Assembly (NCBI RefSeq): GCF_005860765.1
Contig: NZ_VCEI01000025.1
Span: 1,161,947-1,225,946, forward strand
DNA: 64,000 bases
Reading direction: 5' to 3'
Source of the DNA: Dyadobacter sediminis
GTDB lineage: Bacteria > Bacteroidota > Bacteroidia > Cytophagales > Spirosomataceae
This document shows, in pieces, positions 62,028 through 64,000 of this stretch; positions within the stretch are counted from its first letter, which is position 1, and each line of letters begins with the position of its first letter. A program made the translations under genes and the position numbers. The notes beneath the pieces are model-generated. The model did no database searches. It had not been told where the DNA came from and saw only the letters and a program-made list of their open reading frames with translations.

Positions 62028-64000
62028 TTAATTTACTACATATACTCTGATCACCTCCGTTGCTGCTGCCGATTGTATTTTCAGCATATAAATACCTTCT
62101 GTAAGTGACAGATTCGAGATATCTATTGTTGCTTTTGAACCCGCAGTGCTTTGTTTCGGTGCATTGATTTTGTACGTTCTGCCGGTCTGGTTAATCAGCT
62201 CGAGCGTAACATTGTTGGTATGCTGTTCCGAGAATTCAACCGTAAACGATTTCTGAACCGGATTCGGATAGATCGCGGATTTTTTCAGCTCAGCCTTCGT
62301 TTCCGGGTTGAAAATTTCCACCTGACCAGTCCTTGCAGCCGTTGCAGTTTGCGGCAGTACTTCAATGGCCGAGATCTTTGGCAAGTTCGCCGATCCGCTG
62401 GTGAAGTTGATGTTCAGAACACCGTCTTTTACCGTTACTGCAAAGGTTTCGAGTATCGGACGTACAGCGCCGCCTGCCTTGGCGTAGATGTCATAGTTGG
62501 TCAGCTTGCGGCTGCCTTCAATGTCTACGTTGAACATACGCTTGCCTGTTCCGCCTGCTACTTTTCCGGGAGCTCCAAACCACGTTTCTGCAAAGTGCAG
62601 GACTACGTTCATCGTTCCGTTTGTAACCGGGATGCTGTAATTGAAAGCAGCCGAAGAACGTTCCGAACGATACAGTTCATCGTTGGTCGTATTCAGGATA
62701 TCCACCGTGCTGGCAAGTGTCGAAGTACCGTTAGTGCCTGCAAAATACTTGTCAGCAATAAACTGGCGTCCGTCTGCTGTTGTAAAGGCAGTGGTTGCAC
62801 CTGCGTTGATGCGGATAGCCGCAGCAGTCGTTGTTGTATTACCCACGGTGACGGTGATGGTTTCCTCATCAGACAAGGCGGGCGATCCGTTATCGGTCAC
62901 TTTGACGGTGAAGCTGAAGCTGCCTGCCGCGGCCGGTGTCCAGCTGAAAGCGCCCGTTGAGGCGTTGATCACAGCACCTGCTGGCGCGTTGACCAGCGAG
63001 AACGTCCTGCTTTGTCCCGGATCTGCATCCGTTGCCGAGGCCGTAAAGCTCAGCGCTTGTCCTGTGGTAGCCGTTTTGCTTCCGATCACTGCCAGCTCGG
63101 GCGCCGCATTGGCCGTTGCGGTTTGCGGCAGCACTTCGATGGCCGAGATCTTGGGCATGTTCGCCGAGCCTGAGGTCAGGTTGATGTTCAAAATGCCGTC
63201 AGTGACTGTCACCGTAAAGCGTTCGAGCACCGGGCGCACCGCGCCGCCTGCCTTGGCGTAGATGTCATAGTTGGTCAGCTTGCGGCCGCCTTCGATGTCC
63301 ACGTTGAAAAGGCGCTTGCCGGTTCCGCCGGCCACCTTGCCCGGCGCACCGAAGTAGGTCTCCGCAAAGTGCAGCACCACACTGACGGTTCCGCTGCTGA
63401 CCGGGATGCCGTAACTGATGGTGGCCGCAGAGCGCTCGGAGCGGTAAAGCACATCGTCGGTCGTGTTCAGGATATCCACCGTGCTGGCCAAAGTGCCGGT
63501 CCCGCCACTCACATTGCCGTAGTACTGGTCGGCGCTGAACACACGTCCGTCTGCTGTGGTGTAAGCTGCCGTGGAGCCCGTATTGATGCGGACGGCCGCC
63601 GTGCTTACCGGAGCACTGCCTACGGTCACCGTGATGGTTTCCTCATCAGACAAGGCGGGTGATCCGTTATCGGTCACTTTCACTGTAAAGGTAAAGCTGC
63701 CTGCTATGGCCGGGGTCCAGCTGAAAGCGCCCGTTGAGGCGTTGATCACAGCACCTGCTGGCGCATTGACCAGCGAGAACGTCCTGCTTTGTCCCGGATC
63801 CGCATCCGTTGCCGAGGCCGTAAAGCTCAGCGCTTGTCCTGTGGTAGCCGTTTTGCTGCCGATCACTGCCAGTTCAGGGGCCGCGTTCAGCTGCGGCAGC
63901 ACTTCGATGGCCGAGATCTTGGGCATGTTCGCCGAGCCTGAGGTCAGGTTGATGTTCAAAATGCCGTCAGTGACTGTCACCGTAAAGCGTTCGAGCACCG
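62028..64000 (-). CDS. Malectin/Ig-repeat secreted protein with T9SS sorting domain, partial (runs off right edge)
   Basis: 657 codons are open to the window edge; the N-terminus lies outside. From the C-terminal side: a type-A T9SS domain (SAIYPNPVQKSFTVEFSEQH to VYVVN, last 75 residues), then, going upstream, malectin-like domain (IRINAGATTAFTTADGRQF; MNVVLHFAETWFGAPGKVAG; ISAIEVLPQ), Ig/cadherin-like domain (FSLVNAPAGAVINASTGAF; FTVKVTDNGSPALSDEETI), malectin, Ig, and the end of a third malectin. Each Ig-malectin unit is about 259 residues. It is a paralogue of the protein at 12890. Probable role: multivalent carbohydrate binding at the cell surface. No enzyme domain is seen in the visible part. 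Confidence 0.88.
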   Translation of the reverse strand, partial: VLERFTVTVTDGILNINLTSGSANMPKISAIEVLPQLNAAPELAVIGSKTATTGQALSFTASATDADPGQSRTFSLVNAPAGAVINASTGAFSWTPAIAGSFTFTVKVTDNGSPALSDEETITVTVGSAPVSTAAVRINTGSTAAYTTADGRVFSADQYYGNVSGGTGTLASTVDILNTTDDVLYRSERSAATISYGIPVSSGTVSVVLHFAETYFGAPGKVAGGTGKRLFNVDIEGGRKLTNYDIYAKAGGAVRPVLERFTVTVTDGILNINLTSGSANMPKISAIEVLPQTATANAAPELAVIGSKTATTGQALSFTASATDADPGQSRTFSLVNAPAGAVINASTGAFSWTPAAAGSFSFTVKVTDNGSPALSDEETITVTVGNTTTTAAAIRINAGATTAFTTADGRQFIADKYFAGTNGTSTLASTVDILNTTNDELYRSERSSAAFNYSIPVTNGTMNVVLHFAETWFGAPGKVAGGTGKRMFNVDIEGSRKLTNYDIYAKAGGAVRPILETFAVTVKDGVLNINFTSGSANLPKISAIEVLPQTATAARTGQVEIFNPETKAELKKSAIYPNPVQKSFTVEFSEQHTNNVTLELINQTGRTYKINAPKQSTAGSKATIDISNLSLTEGIYMLKIQSAAATEVIRVYVVN
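62335..64000. repeat. 777-bp coding tandem repeat (Ig plus malectin units)
   Basis: Matching landmarks recur 777 bp apart: TTTCCTCATCAGACAAGGCG at 62861 and 63638, and GGTAGCCGTTTTGCT at about 63065 and 63842. The segments 62850-63110 and 63627-63890 are nearly identical at DNA level, and 63120-63240 nearly repeats to the window end. The copy nearest the T9SS tail (62335-62830) has diverged more. Confidence 0.85.

Overview
The window looks like chromosomal DNA of a Bacteroidota bacterium of the order Cytophagales, probably a Dyadobacter-like member of the Spirosomataceae. The basis is several lineage hallmarks together: four secreted proteins with type IX secretion (T9SS) C-terminal sorting domains, a SusC/SusD pair with a surface lipoprotein, giant propeller-type hybrid two-component regulators, and promoters of the Bacteroidota form TTTG-N19-TAnnTTTG. 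The genus is an inference from gene content and style. No rRNA, tRNA, CRISPR array, integrase or transposase was seen.

Layout. 1-3.2 kb: an acyltransferase cut by the left edge, a 1-kb gap without a convincing gene, and the C-terminal remnant of a GH13 amylase. 3.2-7.7 kb: RecD2-type helicase and an MscS-type channel. 8-30 kb is a surface/glycan region: a 1514-aa repeat protein, a malectin/DNRLRE protein, a propeller hybrid regulator with an AraC output domain (HTCS), a 14-blade FG-GAP protein, then susC-susD-surface glycan-binding lipoprotein. No glycoside hydrolase gene lies beside the susCD set. 30-38 kb holds mostly single genes: alpha/beta hydrolase, a 30-codon membrane peptide with its own terminator, a small lipoprotein, a GAF-PAS kinase-like protein lacking its ATPase domain opposite a lone receiver, an HPP membrane protein and a stand-alone CheB. 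38-41 kb: a cupredoxin/sorbosone-dehydrogenase-like/HEAT protein.

41-56.6 kb is one assimilatory nitrate-reduction regulon built around a divergent promoter region at 51.1-51.37 kb. Leftward run cobA, an alginate-export-type outer-membrane barrel, a NarK-type transporter, a fused molybdopterin nitrate reductase/FAD/BFD protein, a nitrite-reductase-like/rubredoxin fusion, a nitrate-reductase-associated protein and mobA. Rightward run nirB, nirD, a NarX-like kinase and a NarL-like regulator. Together they would import nitrate across both membranes, reduce it to nitrite and then ammonium, make siroheme precursor and Mo-cofactor, and sense the substrate.

56.8-64 kb: a second propeller hybrid kinase (two receivers, no DNA-binding domain), an unrecognised membrane protein, and a T9SS malectin/Ig repeat protein with 777-bp near-identical tandem units running off the right edge.

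The most unusual items are (1) the rubredoxin fusion, whose nitrite-reductase-like domain has lost the cluster ligands that NirB in the same locus keeps; (2) a family of intergenic mosaic repeats (AGC/AAC-rich words plus GGA-rich purine tracts, often as inverted pairs) sitting at gene junctions of the nitrate and sus operons, in places supplying stop codons, with a similar purine tract inside the nitrate reductase ORF; (3) a 22-bp-period direct repeat upstream of susC; and (4) a short palindrome occupying the missing -33 position of the nirB promoter.
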